In this document: in pieces, positions 1-7,125 of the stretch | Layout of the letters: each line of letters begins with the position of its first letter | How positions within the stretch are numbered: the stretch's first letter is position 1 | Assembly (NCBI GenBank): GCA_025350815.1 | Contig: JANXXE010000126.1 | Coordinates: forward strand, 1-36,588 | DNA: 36,588 nucleotides | Source: Myxococcales bacterium | GTDB lineage: Bacteria > Myxococcota_A > Polyangia > Fen-1088 | Direction: 5' to 3' | Position numbers and translations under genes: made by a program | The notes under the pieces: model-generated | Databases searched by the model: none | What the model saw: only the letters and a program-made list of their open reading frames with translations | What the model was told of the DNA's origin: nothing

Positions 1-322
1 CCGTGGCCAGCGTGCCCACGCCGAAGGCAACGCCCAGGAAGCGCGACGAAACCACCGGGCTGACGCCCAGTTTGAGGCCCGCGGCCAGCAACACGGTCCA
101 CAGGAAGTTCGTGAAGCCTTCGACCCGTTCGCCCAAGTTGAAGACCAGCTGACCGTGCTGGGCCAGGTTCTTGGCGTAGCGGAACGAGATGTACGCGTCG
201 TCGTTGACGAAGTCGAAATACACCGCGTGCGGCAGCAGTACCGCGGCGGCAAGAACAACAGGCCAGTAGCGTCGCAGGATCAAGACGATAGCTACCCGAA
301 CGTGCCGCCGTTCCAGCCCCAC
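1..322 (-). CDS. GT-C membrane glycosyltransferase, N-terminal part (runs off left edge)
   Basis: About 107 residues are readable on the reverse strand before the window ends. After a short basic N-terminus comes a hydrophobic helix (roughly residues 9-33), then a conserved stretch with the motif NDDAYISFRYAKNL and, further on, GERVEGFTNFLW. This pairing is typical of GT-C polytopic glycosyltransferases of the GT39/arabinofuranosyltransferase-like (AftB-like) type, where the acidic pair in the first outer loop is catalytic or metal-binding and the sugar donor is a polyprenyl-phosphate sugar. The GTG start at 322 is chosen because no other good start precedes the first helix; it overlaps the end of the upstream tautomerase-like gene by 31 bases, so a TTG at 283 is an alternative. 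The two genes probably share a transcript. The sugar and acceptor cannot be told from this fragment. Confidence 0.8.
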   Translation of the reverse strand, partial: MGLERRHVRVAIVLILRRYWPVVLAAAVLLPHAVYFDFVNDDAYISFRYAKNLAQHGQLVFNLGERVEGFTNFLWTVLLAAGLKLGVSPVVSSRFLGVAFGVGTLAT

Positions 323-645
323 AGTGCGCCTTGCACGCCCGAAAACTCGATGTAGATGCGATCCTTTGCCACCCCCAGCCCCTCGGACAACATCGTGCAC
401 AGGGTCCCGGACAGGATTTCCGCGTGGGGGCCCGACACGTGGTCCACGTTCTTCACCTGGGCGAAACAAGCGGGGGCGCTGTTACCGGCGAAGAACAGCG
501 CCACCGGCGGGCCCAGCAGCACCATCACGTAGGCCTCGGGTTTTCGGAACTCGGTCGCCAGCAGCGCCGACAGGCGCCTGAAAAGTTGGTCGCGCGCCCC
601 GGGGGCGAGAGGGGGTGCGGAGGTCGACAGGGACAAAAGCGGCAC
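292..645 (-). CDS. MIF/phenylpyruvate tautomerase-like protein
   Basis: A 117-residue protein of the macrophage migration inhibitory factor (MIF) branch of the tautomerase superfamily. Family members are trimers that use the N-terminal proline, exposed after Met removal, as catalytic base for keto-enol tautomerisation. The GTG at 645 is chosen because it places Pro directly after the start and gives the family's usual length (human MIF is about 115 residues); the ATG at 684 and the ATG at 729 would bury this proline. Visible family features are KPEAYVMV (the lysine matching MIF Lys32), DRIYIEF near the end and a terminal GWNGGTF. No strong Shine-Dalgarno sequence precedes the GTG. It overlaps the glycosyltransferase gene downstream and is divergent from the HAD gene at 718. 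The physiological substrate is unknown. Confidence 0.82.
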   Translation of the reverse strand: MPLLSLSTSAPPLAPGARDQLFRRLSALLATEFRKPEAYVMVLLGPPVALFFAGNSAPACFAQVKNVDHVSGPHAEILSGTLCTMLSEGLGVAKDRIYIEFSGVQGALWGWNGGTFG

Positions 646-717
646 GGCCGCGGCAGGATAGTCCGACTTGCGTGGGGGTGCCATGGGGTTGGCGCGACCT
701 GATAAGGTAGCGGCCGG

Positions 718-1353
718 ATGATTCGCCACATCATCTGGGACTGGAACGGCACGTTGCTGGACGACGTGGATTGCTGCGTCGACACACTGAATGTGTTGCT
801 GGCGGCGCGGGGCATGCCGGCTGTCTCACGGGATATGTACCGGGCCCGCTTCGGCTTCCCGGTGAAGGACTTCTACCTGGGTCTGGGTTTCGACTTCGGG
901 GCCGAGGACTTCGGCGCCCTGTCGCACGAATTCATCGCGGACTACCGCGTGCGCGTGGCGGCCTCGCAGCTGGGGGCGGGGGCCCTGGCCTTGCTGCGAG
1001 ATCTGCAAGCGGGCGGCATCGGCCATGTGGTGCTGTCGGCCATGGAACGCACGCTGCTGGGCGATATGTTGCAGGACTATGGTGTCCGGCCGTTGCTGAA
1101 GGCTTTCCATGGCACGGCGGATCTGCGCGCCGGCTCGAAGGTGGAGGTGGGCGTGGCGGCCATGCGCGAGCTGGGCTTTTCGCCCGACGAGGTCCTGCTG
1201 GTGGGCGACACCCTGCATGACCACGAGACAGCGCAGACCATCGGCTGTCGCTGCGTCCTGTTCTCGGGCGGCCACCAAAGCCGCGAACGCCTGACGGCCG
1301 CCGGCGTGGATGTCGTCGACTCGCTGGCCGAGGTCGTCGCCCTGTGCAAATGA
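718..1353 (+). CDS. HAD-superfamily hydrolase (phosphoglycolate phosphatase-like)
   Basis: A 211-residue cytosolic HAD hydrolase with an alpha-helical cap (about residues 18-80), expected to remove phosphate from a small metabolite. Motif I is D8-W-N10-G-T, motif II is Ser107, motif III is Lys141 and motif IV is G163-D164-T-x-x-D168. The usual second Asp of motif I is Asn10. The DWNGT form is recurrent in a known HAD subgroup, so this does not by itself mean loss of activity. The ATG start follows a purine-rich AAGGTAG stretch. The gene is divergent from the MIF-like gene and convergent with the DUF3108 gene, with only 12 bases between stop codons. The exact substrate cannot be inferred. Confidence 0.88.
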   Translation: MIRHIIWDWNGTLLDDVDCCVDTLNVLLAARGMPAVSRDMYRARFGFPVKDFYLGLGFDFGAEDFGALSHEFIADYRVRVAASQLGAGALALLRDLQAGGIGHVVLSAMERTLLGDMLQDYGVRPLLKAFHGTADLRAGSKVEVGVAAMRELGFSPDEVLLVGDTLHDHETAQTIGCRCVLFSGGHQSRERLTAAGVDVVDSLAEVVALCK

Positions 1354-1365
1354 AGGGGCCGCGCC

Positions 1366-2199
1366 CTACCGGGGTGGTGCGTGCATCGCCGCGCGCAGCC
1401 AGGGCACCCACGGTCGCACGGCGAGGCGCTGGAAGAATGGCGGGGCCTGCCGGGCCCTGCGTTCCACACTGACCAGGTCAACGCGCACCTCGCCCACGTC
1501 CAGCGGCAGGGCCATCCGCACCGGCGTGCGGTAGGTGTCGTCCGCCAGCCACAACGTGAAGGTGCGCGCAGGCCGATCGGGATCCGGCTGTCCATCCCAC
1601 AGCAGGGGCTCGGCGTGGCCGTCGATGCGTAACGTCGGCTGGCCGCCCGGCCCGTCGAGAAATTCCGCGCGCGCCGCCTGCACGGTCATGGTCCACAGGG
1701 CACGCCCGTCGACGACATCGAAGGTCTCGCCTGCGGGTTCTGGCAGCGCCAGGCGCAGGCGCAGCAGAAAACCAACGGGATCCAGCACCGGCCGCGCGCG
1801 TGCGAAGGTGTGCCACTGTCCGGGCACGCCGTTGCGGCGGCGGATCAGCGTCAGGGTGCCGGGGCGCGGCTGGTCGACGTCGTCCTCGGTGATGCGATCA
1901 CCCTCGGTCCTCCTGTGGTGCCACCGTCGGGTCAGCGCCCCGCCCGGATCGAAGGCGCTGTTGATGTCCTTGTCGATTTGGCCCAGGCCCAGCAGCGATC
2001 CGCTGGCCCGTCCCACGACCTGCACGCCGCCGACATTGTCGGTGGCATCGCCCGGCGATAACTGGATGGTCACATCGCCCAGCTGGCCCAGCACGCCGTA
2101 CGTCACGCGGTAGCGCGTAATCTCATGCAGCGACGACAGGGGCGGCACACCAGTCACGGCAGCGACGGCGAGAATCGGCAGCAGCGCAAGCCCAGGCAT
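1366..2199 (-). CDS. DUF3108-family exported protein
   Basis: A 277-residue protein with an N-terminal signal peptide (a hydrophobic run in about residues 3-20) followed by a beta-rich domain matching the DUF3108 pattern. An early YRVTYGVLGQLGDV strand appears near residues 28-42, and a late WLADDTYRTPVRM strand lies near residue 215-228. DUF3108 proteins are envelope proteins, probably beta-barrel or lipocalin-like, without an assigned biochemical role. The ATG at 2199 is preferred over the in-frame TTG at 2226 because GAAGAA lies just upstream and the longer start would add an odd Gly/Arg-rich leader. It is divergent from the gene at 2293; the 90-base spacer is unusually AT-rich for this window and probably holds both promoters. 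Confidence 0.82.
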   Translation of the reverse strand: MPGLALLPILAVAAVTGVPPLSSLHEITRYRVTYGVLGQLGDVTIQLSPGDATDNVGGVQVVGRASGSLLGLGQIDKDINSAFDPGGALTRRWHHRRTEGDRITEDDVDQPRPGTLTLIRRRNGVPGQWHTFARARPVLDPVGFLLRLRLALPEPAGETFDVVDGRALWTMTVQAARAEFLDGPGGQPTLRIDGHAEPLLWDGQPDPDRPARTFTLWLADDTYRTPVRMALPLDVGEVRVDLVSVERRARQAPPFFQRLAVRPWVPWLRAAMHAPPR

Positions 2200-2292
2200 G
2201 TTTCTTCGACGTCCGCCGCCCCCCAAATATTTTCAGGTGTGGTTTTCATTCGTACATTCAAAAACTTGCGCTGATCCCGCGGGCGCCGCTTC

Positions 2293-2802
2293 ATGTTGAA
2301 GATGCGACGACCCAAACGCTTCCTGTGGTTGGCACTGGCCACCTTCATGGTTGCGCCTGCCAAGGCCCGCGCCCGCCCGCGGACGAACCTTGCCTCGGCG
2401 GCGCTGCCCCCGCCGCAGAAGCAGGGGCGCCGCCGGCTGGAACGCGATCACGTGCAACAGACCTTGCCGCCGGTGACTTCGCCCTGCGGGCGTCACGTGG
2501 TCAGCGTGGTGGGCGGCGCCGTATTCGTCGATGGTCGGCGCGTGCATCCCGACACCGGCTCCGTCTATGTGCTGGTGCCCCCGATCTGGCGCCGCGACGG
2601 CGGCGCGGTGGCGTGGCTGGAACGTGGGGATGGGGAAACGCGCCTGGTGGTCATGCCCGAGATGGGGCGGGCCACGCAGGCGCTGCCGTGGTCCCTGCCT
2701 GCGGCCACAGCGGCCGATCAGGTCTTCTGGGCGGGTTCCAACCGGGTGGTTATCGGCCCGGGCCTGCTGCAGCCGCGCGCGGTTGCCAGCTGGACCGAGT
2801 GA
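2293..2802 (+). CDS. Small exported protein of unknown function
   Basis: A 169-residue protein that I do not recognise. It has a signal-peptide-like N-terminus (basic start, then hydrophobic residues around 10-22, ending in an Ala-rich cleavage region). A proline-rich spacer follows, then a beta-rich region with short repeated strands such as RHVVSVVGGAVFVDGRRV and GAVAWLERG, reminiscent of one or two blades of a beta-propeller. The second ATG at 2302 is an equally good start; neither has a clear Shine-Dalgarno sequence. It converges with the phosphodiester-glycosidase-like gene, whose stop lies 15 bases away. Its position between two exported-protein genes suggests an envelope role but nothing more specific. 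Confidence 0.65.
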   Translation: MLKMRRPKRFLWLALATFMVAPAKARARPRTNLASAALPPPQKQGRRRLERDHVQQTLPPVTSPCGRHVVSVVGGAVFVDGRRVHPDTGSVYVLVPPIWRRDGGAVAWLERGDGETRLVVMPEMGRATQALPWSLPAATAADQVFWAGSNRVVIGPGLLQPRAVASWTE

Positions 2803-2817
2803 CCGCCGGCCAGTGGC

Positions 2818-3549
2818 TCAGCGTTTGCGCAACACCAGCGCGTCAGGCACCGCGTAGCCGCCGGGCACTTCGATCCTCAGCGCACCGACGCTGGCTGACA
2901 GTTGTGTCGATGGGCCACCGTCCAGCAACAGGGCGGCATCGAAGCCGACACCTTCCAGAAAACCTGCCAGGCGGCTGGCCTCGATCTCGTTGCGCGTGAC
3001 CAGCACGGTCAGATAACGGCCGGCGCGATCCAGCGCCACGGCGGTGCGCCGGGCCGATTGCGGTTTCAGTTTCAAGGCCTGTCCCTGCCACAGGATCCGC
3101 GGACCGACCTGTATCGCGCCGACAATGTCCGCCCCGGGCTGGAAATCGCGGGAGTGAAGGATCTGCGCACGCCCGGCGCGCAGCACCAGTACGCCCCAGT
3201 CCACATTCGGGCGCAGACCGATCACAGTTTTGCCACCGGCGACACGCAGGCCAAGCGAGTGCCAGTCCGTGTCGAAAAATCCACCGTTGACCACGGCCGC
3301 AGCGTCCAGGTGCGCGCGCACGGCGGCGGCCGTTTGCGGCCGTTCTGCGTGAACGACGACCTCGGGCCGGTAATGTTCCAGGTCGAAACGAAGAAGCTCG
3401 ACGGTGGTCTCAGCGACGGTCGCGCTGTCGTGCTCGACCCCCGGCGCCACGGTCGTCCACCCGGGGGCTACCGCGGCGGCGGCCAGTGTCAGCGTGACGG
3501 TGTTGAACATCGGAAGACCCAAGGTCCACCACGCCCGCCTTCCGATCAA
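2818..3549 (-). CDS. Phosphodiester glycosidase-family protein (NAGPA/DUF2233-like)
   Basis: A 243-residue protein of the family related to the NAGPA (uncovering enzyme) catalytic domain. Hallmarks are NGGFFD at 88-93, RRTAVALD at 167-174 and LLLDGGPST at 207-214. Family members cleave or bind sugar-phosphodiester linkages, and bacterial ones are usually exported. The N-terminus has a double Arg followed by hydrophobic residues to about 30, so it is probably secreted or membrane-anchored. The TTG at 3549 keeps the basic residues of this signal; the ATG at 3510 (codon 14) is the alternative and would leave a signal without positive charge. In a cluster rich in glycosyltransferases and sugar-binding modules, a cell-envelope glycan substrate is plausible but not shown. 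Confidence 0.8.
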   Translation of the reverse strand: MIGRRAWWTLGLPMFNTVTLTLAAAAVAPGWTTVAPGVEHDSATVAETTVELLRFDLEHYRPEVVVHAERPQTAAAVRAHLDAAAVVNGGFFDTDWHSLGLRVAGGKTVIGLRPNVDWGVLVLRAGRAQILHSRDFQPGADIVGAIQVGPRILWQGQALKLKPQSARRTAVALDRAGRYLTVLVTRNEIEASRLAGFLEGVGFDAALLLDGGPSTQLSASVGALRIEVPGGYAVPDALVLRKR

Positions 3550-3643
3550 GTGACCGATGCGCCGACAAGGTCGGCGTCTTTGTGCCCCGCATCCCTGACG
3601 GGCAGCGTTGCCTGCCCAGATCCGAGAGCATTGTCGTGATCCT

Positions 3644-3659
3644 TGGCACGAGAATTCGG
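3644..3659 (+). promoter_or_regulatory. Possible sigma-54 promoter core
   Basis: TGGCACG at 3644-3650 matches the -24 element of sigma-54 promoters exactly. Four bases later comes TTCGG, a partial match to the -12 element (consensus TTGC). It lies about 97 bases upstream of the ATG of the MYXO-CTERM lipoprotein gene at 3756. Sigma-54 promoters are common in Myxococcota, but the imperfect -12 element keeps this tentative. Confidence 0.3.
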
Positions 3660-3755
3660 TACAAGGTTCGATTGCCCCTTGTGTCGTGGCACTAGCAGTG
3701 GTTAGTGTCCGCCAGCCTGCTATTCATGAGGCGAACGATTCGACGAGGGGATACC

Positions 3756-4835
3756 ATGACTTCAAAGACACGCGCAGCTTCTGCATCCGTTCTTGGTGGG
3801 GCTGTGATCGCCCTGTTGTCGGCGATGGGTTGCGTCAGCAACGACCACGGCAGCGTCAGTACCGGCACCTACAAGGCCGTAGGGGATGATGCCGGATCTG
3901 ACGGTCCCGCTGATGCACGTCGCCCGCGCGATGCGGGCCGCGCGCGCGATGGCGGCGCGCCAGATGTCGCGATCATCGATGCCTCTCTCGATGACACCGT
4001 TTACGATGTGGTTCCGGATGCGTACCGGGGCGAGGTTCCGTATGGACCGCTGCCGGTCAAAATCAACTTTCAGCGCACTGACACGGTGGGGATGCCCGCG
4101 GGTTATCTGGCCGACACGGGCTTGATGTTCTTTGATCGGGGCAACAAGTACGCGTATGGCTGGGATCAGGATATCTCGTCGGTCAGCCGCGAGCGTATGT
4201 CGCCCATTTCCGAGGACCAGCGCACTGACACGTTTGCGCAGATGCAGAAGGACATCAATCCGACGGCGTTTTGGGAGATTTCGGTCCCGAACGGCCTGTA
4301 CTACGTACACATCGTTTCAGGCGATCCCAATTTCACCGACGGGATGTTCAAGATCTTGGTCGAAGGCGTGATGGTTGTCGACGGCATGCCCACCGATGAC
4401 AACCACTGGGTCGAGGGCAGCGGGATGGTGACCGTCAAGGACGGGCGCCTGACTGTGACCAGTGCCCCCGACGCCATAAACAACAAGATCAACTTCATCG
4501 AAATTTCCCGCATGCCGATCCCCGATGCCGGCGCGATCTTCCAGCGCGACGCCCCGCCCGAGCCGGACGCGGCACCGGAAGTCGATAGCGCGCCGGCGAA
4601 GCTGGACTCGGGTTCTTCACCCACCGGTGGCACCGGTGGCACCGGTGGCGGTTCGACGACCGCAAAGAAGGACGCCGCGGCCGCCGATCCAACGGTCGAC
4701 GAGCCCGTCGCGCCGGCCCCGAAGCGCAGCTCTGGCGGCTGTGCGGTGGCAAGTGGCGACACGACCGCCGGGGTGCCGCTCTTGCTCGGTGCCCTGCTGT
4801 TGGGTGCCCTGACGCTTCGTCGTCGTCGCCGCTGA
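3756..4835 (+). CDS. Malectin-like lipoprotein with MYXO-CTERM sorting tail
   Basis: A 359-residue surface protein. The start ATG at 3756 follows GAGGGG and opens a signal peptide ending in SAMGC, a probable lipobox with Cys26. A D/A/R-rich linker (40-95) leads to a beta-sandwich at about 100-253 that begins VKINFQ and contains YLADTG and YGWDQD, like malectin/carbohydrate-binding jelly-roll domains. A second low-complexity linker (260-326) contains a GGTGGTGGG stretch. The C-terminus (327-359) is GGC followed by a hydrophobic helix and five arginines, the MYXO-CTERM signal that directs proteins to the Myxococcota surface through a myxosortase-type protease. Carbohydrate binding is inferred from fold resemblance. 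An upstream in-frame start at 3705 is rejected because it would put basic residues before the signal. Confidence 0.85.
   Translation: MTSKTRAASASVLGGAVIALLSAMGCVSNDHGSVSTGTYKAVGDDAGSDGPADARRPRDAGRARDGGAPDVAIIDASLDDTVYDVVPDAYRGEVPYGPLPVKINFQRTDTVGMPAGYLADTGLMFFDRGNKYAYGWDQDISSVSRERMSPISEDQRTDTFAQMQKDINPTAFWEISVPNGLYYVHIVSGDPNFTDGMFKILVEGVMVVDGMPTDDNHWVEGSGMVTVKDGRLTVTSAPDAINNKINFIEISRMPIPDAGAIFQRDAPPEPDAAPEVDSAPAKLDSGSSPTGGTGGTGGGSTTAKKDAAAADPTVDEPVAPAPKRSSGGCAVASGDTTAGVPLLLGALLLGALTLRRRRR
4622..4650 (+). repeat. Nine-base tandem repeat within a coding linker
   Basis: About three copies of a CACCGGTGG unit lie inside the lipoprotein gene and encode the Thr-Gly-Gly repeats of the linker before the MYXO-CTERM tail. 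Such in-frame units can expand or contract without breaking the frame, which would change the spacer length between the binding domain and the membrane. Confidence 0.75.
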
Positions 4836-4856
4836 CGCGTGGGCGAAGGAGCCGGG

Positions 4857-6965
4857 TCAGGGTCCGAGGTGCGCCTCGGTCCAGTCCGGCTCCGCCTCGC
4901 ACACGGCCGGGTATTTCGTCATGCAGTAACGGTCGTGCCACCGGCGGCTGCGGCCGTCGATGACCAGGCAATCTTGGTTCCCGTCCAGGTTGTCGGGTTG
5001 TTGATCGTGAAACGCGGTGTAGCCGAACGGTTCGGCAGTCGTCCACGCGTAGGCACCCTTCACGCCGTCCGCCAGGTCGGTTGCGCCAATCCACAGGGCC
5101 TCGTGCGTGATGATGTCGCTGAAGACCGTCGCCTCGATGAATGCCTGTTCGGTCGCATCTCCCACCGTCGCCAGATGGATGCCCAGACGCTGGCAGCGCT
5201 CGCGCGCTTCTTGCCAGGTGGAAGGAACCGAAAGCACGCGGTATGAATGCCGCGTGACCGGCGATTCGTGCCATTGCGCGGTCTCGCAGATGTAGCTGTG
5301 CTGTTGCTCGCACCGCCGGGGCAGCCAGGCGCGGCCCGCTTCGATGCCCGCGGACACCACCAGGCAGGATTGCCGCGTTCCGGGACCCGTCGCTGCCCCA
5401 TGTTGGACACGGTCCCCCAAGAGATACGGCAACACCACCTCGCCGGTGGCCCATTCGTAGCCGCCCTCTCGCCCGCCGGCTCGCAGGCCCAGCCACGACG
5501 CCGACCGGGTCGACGCGGCTTTCACCAGGGCCTCGCACTCGACTGCGCTGGCACAGGTCGCGAGGAATCCACCCGTCGCCTGGCAGGCGTCGTCCGCCGC
5601 CAGCCAGTCAAGCGGTTGCTCGTACAATGTGAAACAGTGCCGAACGGCCGCGACGCCGTTGCCCTCGCAGTGGGCTGTACCGGGCGAGGGTGGGATCGGC
5701 AGCGTGGCAAGCGGGGCTGGGCGCGCCGGCGGCGCACGGGTGGCGGCGGCCGGCGCCTGGGTGGCCGCGCTCCGACCGTTGCCCACCTGCGCAGACGGTG
5801 CCCGCAACAGCCAAGCCGCCGCTGATGCGGTCGCCACCAGTCCGCCCAGTAGCAGCCAAAGCCCGCGTCTGGCGGGCAGTCGCGCTGGCGTGTCAACACG
5901 AGCCGCGTGTGTGAGTGCCGTCAACAGGTCGTCCATTGACGCGAATCGCTGTTCCGGCGTCCCCGCCAGGCCGCGCAGGACGGCCTCACGCACACCGTTG
6001 GGCGCCGGATCGTTTTTCGCATCCTCGCCCACCGGGGCGCCGGCGCTGGGCGTTTCGGCGCGGAACGGGTGATGCCCGAAAAGGCTCCAGTGCAGGGCCA
6101 CACAGAAGGCGAACTGATCGGACTTCGCGTCGGCGGTGCCCCGTCGGTGCTGTTCGGGCGCCATGAAGGCAGGGGTCCCCGCGGGTGCCGTCTGCAATGC
6201 GGTTAGTCCCGGATCGGACGGGGGCGCGCGATGCCCCCCCGGATACGAGGCGTCGCGTGCCAGACCGGTCGACCGTGCGAGGCCGAAGTCCGTCAATCGG
6301 GGAACGCCGTCGGCCCCGACCAGTACGTTGTCCGGCTTGAAGTCGCGGTGGATGATGTTCGCCGCATGGGCGGCGGCCAGGCCCCGGCCGGCTCCGATGA
6401 ACATGGCGAGAATTTCTCTCCAATGGCGCGGCCGTTCGGCCAGCCATTCCGTCAGTGTCACGCCCTGGATGTATTCGAGGACGATGAAGACCTGCCCGGC
6501 GAAGGTCCCTACGTCATGAATCAGAACGACATTGGGATGTGACAGCTTCGCCATCGCCTGCGCTTCCCTCAGCAGACCCAGCTGGGCCACGTCTTCCGAG
6601 ACGCCTTGGGCGGGATGGGAACGAAGCAGCTTCAGCCCCACGGTGCGATCGAGCTGGGGATCGTGCGCTTCGTACACCACGCCGCCCCTTCCCGAGCCGA
6701 CCGTTCGGGCGACCACGTACCTCGCCACGACGGTGCGTGGCGGCAGTATGCGCCCAACGGATGACGAGCCCCCGGCCCCGTCCCCTTCTCGAAACGGGAC
6801 CGGCTCCCCGGTGGCCGGTGACTGCGTTTCGAGCAGCGCAAGCTCGGCCACGGTCATTCGGCAGAGCATGCACGAGTCGACGTGTCGCTCGGCGAGGGCC
6901 CGCTCGTCCGGGGCCAGGGTGCCCCGCACGAACGCTTGCAGACCATCATCGGTCAAACACTCCAC
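4857..6965 (-). CDS. Transmembrane Ser/Thr kinase with anti-sigma-type zinc motif and two C-type lectin domains
   Basis: A 702-residue predicted receptor kinase. Residues 1-45 contain H28-x3-C32-x2-C35, the zinc-binding motif seen in anti-sigma factors. A Hanks-type kinase domain spans about 82-352, with the Gly-rich loop GSGRGGVV, Lys112, the HRD catalytic loop (H206-R-D208), DFG from D226 and the APE-like MAPEQ at 268-272, so it looks active. A single membrane helix (369-386) and a Pro/Ala linker lead to two C-type lectin-like domains at about 433-561 and 570-690. The second keeps a QPD triplet (656-658), the galactose-type calcium/sugar motif of the family, and a W-H-D in place of W-N-D (676-678). 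It converges with the lipoprotein gene and is divergent from the first DUF1592 gene across a 160-base spacer, suggesting it senses glycans outside the cell. Its substrate is unknown. Confidence 0.9.
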   Translation of the reverse strand: MECLTDDGLQAFVRGTLAPDERALAERHVDSCMLCRMTVAELALLETQSPATGEPVPFREGDGAGGSSSVGRILPPRTVVARYVVARTVGSGRGGVVYEAHDPQLDRTVGLKLLRSHPAQGVSEDVAQLGLLREAQAMAKLSHPNVVLIHDVGTFAGQVFIVLEYIQGVTLTEWLAERPRHWREILAMFIGAGRGLAAAHAANIIHRDFKPDNVLVGADGVPRLTDFGLARSTGLARDASYPGGHRAPPSDPGLTALQTAPAGTPAFMAPEQHRRGTADAKSDQFAFCVALHWSLFGHHPFRAETPSAGAPVGEDAKNDPAPNGVREAVLRGLAGTPEQRFASMDDLLTALTHAARVDTPARLPARRGLWLLLGGLVATASAAAWLLRAPSAQVGNGRSAATQAPAAATRAPPARPAPLATLPIPPSPGTAHCEGNGVAAVRHCFTLYEQPLDWLAADDACQATGGFLATCASAVECEALVKAASTRSASWLGLRAGGREGGYEWATGEVVLPYLLGDRVQHGAATGPGTRQSCLVVSAGIEAGRAWLPRRCEQQHSYICETAQWHESPVTRHSYRVLSVPSTWQEARERCQRLGIHLATVGDATEQAFIEATVFSDIITHEALWIGATDLADGVKGAYAWTTAEPFGYTAFHDQQPDNLDGNQDCLVIDGRSRRWHDRYCMTKYPAVCEAEPDWTEAHLGP

Positions 6966-7029
6966 GCGACCGATTAAAGCATGACCGGCCCGAGAGACAC
7001 CCCAACAGTATCAAGGGGATCGGGACATC

Positions 7030-7059
7030 TTGTGCCCAATGCCACCCATCCCACATTAT
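7030..7059 (+). promoter_or_regulatory. Weak sigma-70-like promoter candidate
   Basis: TTGTGC at 7030-7035 and CATTAT at 7054-7059 are separated by 18 bases, within the divergent spacer between the lectin kinase and the first DUF1592 gene. The hexamers match the consensus at only 3 and 4 of 6 positions. It is listed because this stretch is AT-richer than its surroundings and the first cassette must start transcription somewhere in the spacer. Confidence 0.22.
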
Positions 7060-7125
7060 CGCTGACTCAGTTGGCGGCAGGACCTGTCTCCTACAACGCA
7101 GACATAGGTTTGCGAAGGAGCTTAG

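Noticed and set aside
718-1353. HAD protein as an inactive enzyme because motif I is D-W-N
   Set aside because: The nucleophile Asp8 and motifs II to IV are intact, and the DWNGT form is recurrent in a HAD subgroup; loss of activity cannot be claimed.
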